DNA of 20,000 bases from Glandiceps talaboti. Lineage: Eukaryota; Hemichordata; Enteropneusta; Spengelidae. The notes beneath the pieces were generated by a model, which saw only the letters and a list, made by a program, of their open reading frames with translations, searched no databases and was not told the origin of the DNA. The position numbers were made by a program, and so were the translations under genes. Shown here piece by piece: positions 18,458-20,000 of the stretch. How positions within the stretch are numbered: position 1 is the first letter of the stretch; every line of letters starts with the position of its first letter. The stretch is taken from contig NC_135551.1 in the NCBI RefSeq assembly GCF_964340395.1, positions 13,466,003 to 13,486,002 of the forward strand, read 5' to 3'.

Positions 18458-20000
18458 TTACAGGCGTGTCAGTTGGGAATCATCCTCAGGCTCATCAACA
18501 GCATTTTGTGCAATAAGAGTGTTGTCTTCGCACGACTGTGTGTCATTCTGGGTGGAATCTTTGTCTGCTTTACCCTTGGTGTCGGCAAGAAGATCTGGCG
18601 AGTTTTCTGGAACTTGGGGTAATTCCTTTGTAAGTGGATCCTCGTTTTGAATATTGTTTTCTGTTTCCGTCACATTCTCCCTTTGACTGTTAAAGTTTAT
18701 GACGGGTTGAGCAGACACTTCACCAACTGTTTCGATTTCATTTTGTTGGCCTTCAATTTGTGCAGTTGATTGGAAATCATTGCTATCGTTCAAGCGTGTC
18801 GTATTCTCTTGTGTTCGATGGATTGGATTCACGAACCCTGTTGCTTTCAACTTCATAGATACTTTCTCCAATGACTCTTCATGAGGGGGGTTTGCCTCTG
18901 TCTTCTTCAGCGGTCCCTGTTTCCTCACTCGGGAGAAAACAATAAGCAAGATCACGACAACAGCAATAAGAACTACCAAAGCGATCGCAAGAGCTACAAG
19001 TATGATCCATAATTCAACTCCACTATAAGAGGATGCTGCTGGTTTATCTGTGACACCAATTCTGTGTATTGTAGTATCGCCTTCATGGGTTTTTGTTTCA
19101 GTTAAAGGTTCGGTATTATTGGCTGTCGATGATGTCGTCACATCTGATTGTGTCGAAGGACTAACTGTACTAGTTTCCCTTGATGTTACAATATTTGTGG
19201 TGGTTAATTTACCTTCAGTAGTTGTTGGCTCACCATAATCCATTGTAGTCATTGCTGACGTAGTAGACACACTGGTTGTTTCCGCCTCAGAAGTCATTAA
19301 TAACGTCGGTGTATCGACTGAAGAAACAACCCTTGTTTCAAGTGGTGACGTAGGTGTATCGACAGAAGAAGCAATATTTGTTTCCGCCTTTGATGAAGTC
19401 ACTGAAACAAGTGTAGGTGTCGGCGTTGATCTTGTAGTAATGATAACGGATGTAGAGGTTGCTATTTCATTTTTTGACACAGTCAGTATAGCATCCTCTG
19501 ACCAATGGTAGAATAAATTTGTGAACACACCACACCTGTAAACGCCGCTGTCGTGTAATGTTAAATTACCAAAAAGTAGATTGTACTCTCCTGCTGTATG
19601 ATTTCCCTCTACGTGGACGCGACTGGCGATATTATTATCTATCAAAAAGTCGTTAATTGCATAATAAGTGTAATCTTTCTCCCAAATCAGAGTACTTCCA
19701 GCAGGCATGACATTTACATGGCATGACAACAGAATGGTTTCGCCTTCAACTGCAGTGACATTACTCGGTTGTTTTATGAAGTTCTGTACTGTCAACTTAG
19801 CTTCATTCGACCAGATGTAAGAATCGGTAGTTGTATTGTATACACCACACTTATATAACCCATGGTCGTCAAGAGCTACTCGCATGAAACGAATGTTGTA
19901 CTCTCCATGCTCACGATCAATGTCGATGATAATCCTAACATCCCCACCTTGAATATTACTGACAAGACTTTTGCTGAACGCAAACCACTCGCTGTCCTTC
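18458..20000 (-). CDS. Gene C: two-Ig-domain receptor with long tyrosine-free tail (5' end beyond window)
   Basis: The frame is open from the window edge to a TAA at 18458-18460, giving 513 visible codons. By comparison with gene B about 58 N-terminal residues (signal peptide and first Ig cysteine) are missing. The rest of Ig domain 1, Ig domain 2 and the stalk are almost the same as in gene B, with changes such as FMRV for FTRV. After the shared GDTT the stalk end and membrane segment diverge (uncharged, about 18929-19018), then FSRVRK and LKKTE are again shared. Beyond LKKTE the tail is unrelated: about 145 residues, acidic, rich in Asn, Gln, Glu, Asp, Ser and Thr, with no tyrosine. The last 22 codons recur in the remnant at 7754-7822, so the tail is genuine coding sequence. 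Inferred role: the partner of a paired-receptor system, signalling without phosphotyrosine or acting as decoy or adhesion form. Confidence 0.9.
   Translation of the reverse strand, partial: KDSEWFAFSKSLVSNIQGGDVRIIIDIDREHGEYNIRFMRVALDDHGLYKCGVYNTTTDSYIWSNEAKLTVQNFIKQPSNVTAVEGETILLSCHVNVMPAGSTLIWEKDYTYYAINDFLIDNNIASRVHVEGNHTAGEYNLLFGNLTLHDSGVYRCGVFTNLFYHWSEDAILTVSKNEIATSTSVIITTRSTPTPTLVSVTSSKAETNIASSVDTPTSPLETRVVSSVDTPTLLMTSEAETTSVSTTSAMTTMDYGEPTTTEGKLTTTNIVTSRETSTVSPSTQSDVTTSSTANNTEPLTETKTHEGDTTIHRIGVTDKPAASSYSGVELWIILVALAIALVVLIAVVVILLIVFSRVRKQGPLKKTEANPPHEESLEKVSMKLKATGFVNPIHRTQENTTRLNDSNDFQSTAQIEGQQNEIETVGEVSAQPVINFNSQRENVTETENNIQNEDPLTKELPQVPENSPDLLADTKGKADKDSTQNDTQSCEDNTLIAQNAVDEPEDDSQLTRL

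Overview
This looks like a gene-sparse piece of an animal nuclear genome. It is AT-rich and full of microsatellites, with long non-coding stretches, two families of short inverted-repeat elements, and cell-surface proteins of a metazoan type (immunoglobulin-superfamily receptors with signal peptide, two Ig domains, a Ser/Thr stalk, one membrane segment and, in one case, a tyrosine-motif tail). Species cannot be proven from the sequence. An invertebrate deuterostome such as a lancelet is my best guess from the style of the receptors and repeats, held weakly.

All recognisable genes are on the minus strand and belong to one family. Gene A (1-1490; 3' end outside the window) has a signal peptide, two Ig domains and an expanded stalk with eight 54-bp repeats. 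Gene B (9870-11528) is complete: 552 aa, apparently a single exon, with a tail of seven tyrosines forming ITIM-, ITSM- and ITAM-like motifs. Gene C (18458-20000; 5' end outside the window) has an ectodomain nearly identical to B but a long acidic tail with no tyrosine. A fourth gene of the C type survives only as its last 22 codons and stop (7754-7822), joined directly to a receptor-gene upstream flank (7823-8183).

The window is built by duplication. The 5' flank of A (1491-2345) matches that of B (11529-12300). The 3' flank of the lost C-like gene (about 3300-7753) matches that of C (about 14780-18457), with a roughly 960-bp indel and several smaller ones. The simplest reading is a two-gene cassette (A/B-type receptor plus C-type receptor) that was duplicated, after which one C-type gene was deleted. 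B and C are now more alike over the ectodomain than A and B are, which suggests gene conversion between B and C.

The stretches without genes hold flanking-duplication sequence, (ACAT)n and (TA)n microsatellites, two MITE-like families with long terminal inverted repeats bounded by TA, and unremarkable AT-rich DNA (8184-9830 and 12300-14700).

Taken together the genes look like a small paired-receptor cluster: shared recognition domains coupled to different intracellular outputs, changing by duplication, conversion, stalk-repeat expansion and gene loss. Ligands and function are unknown.
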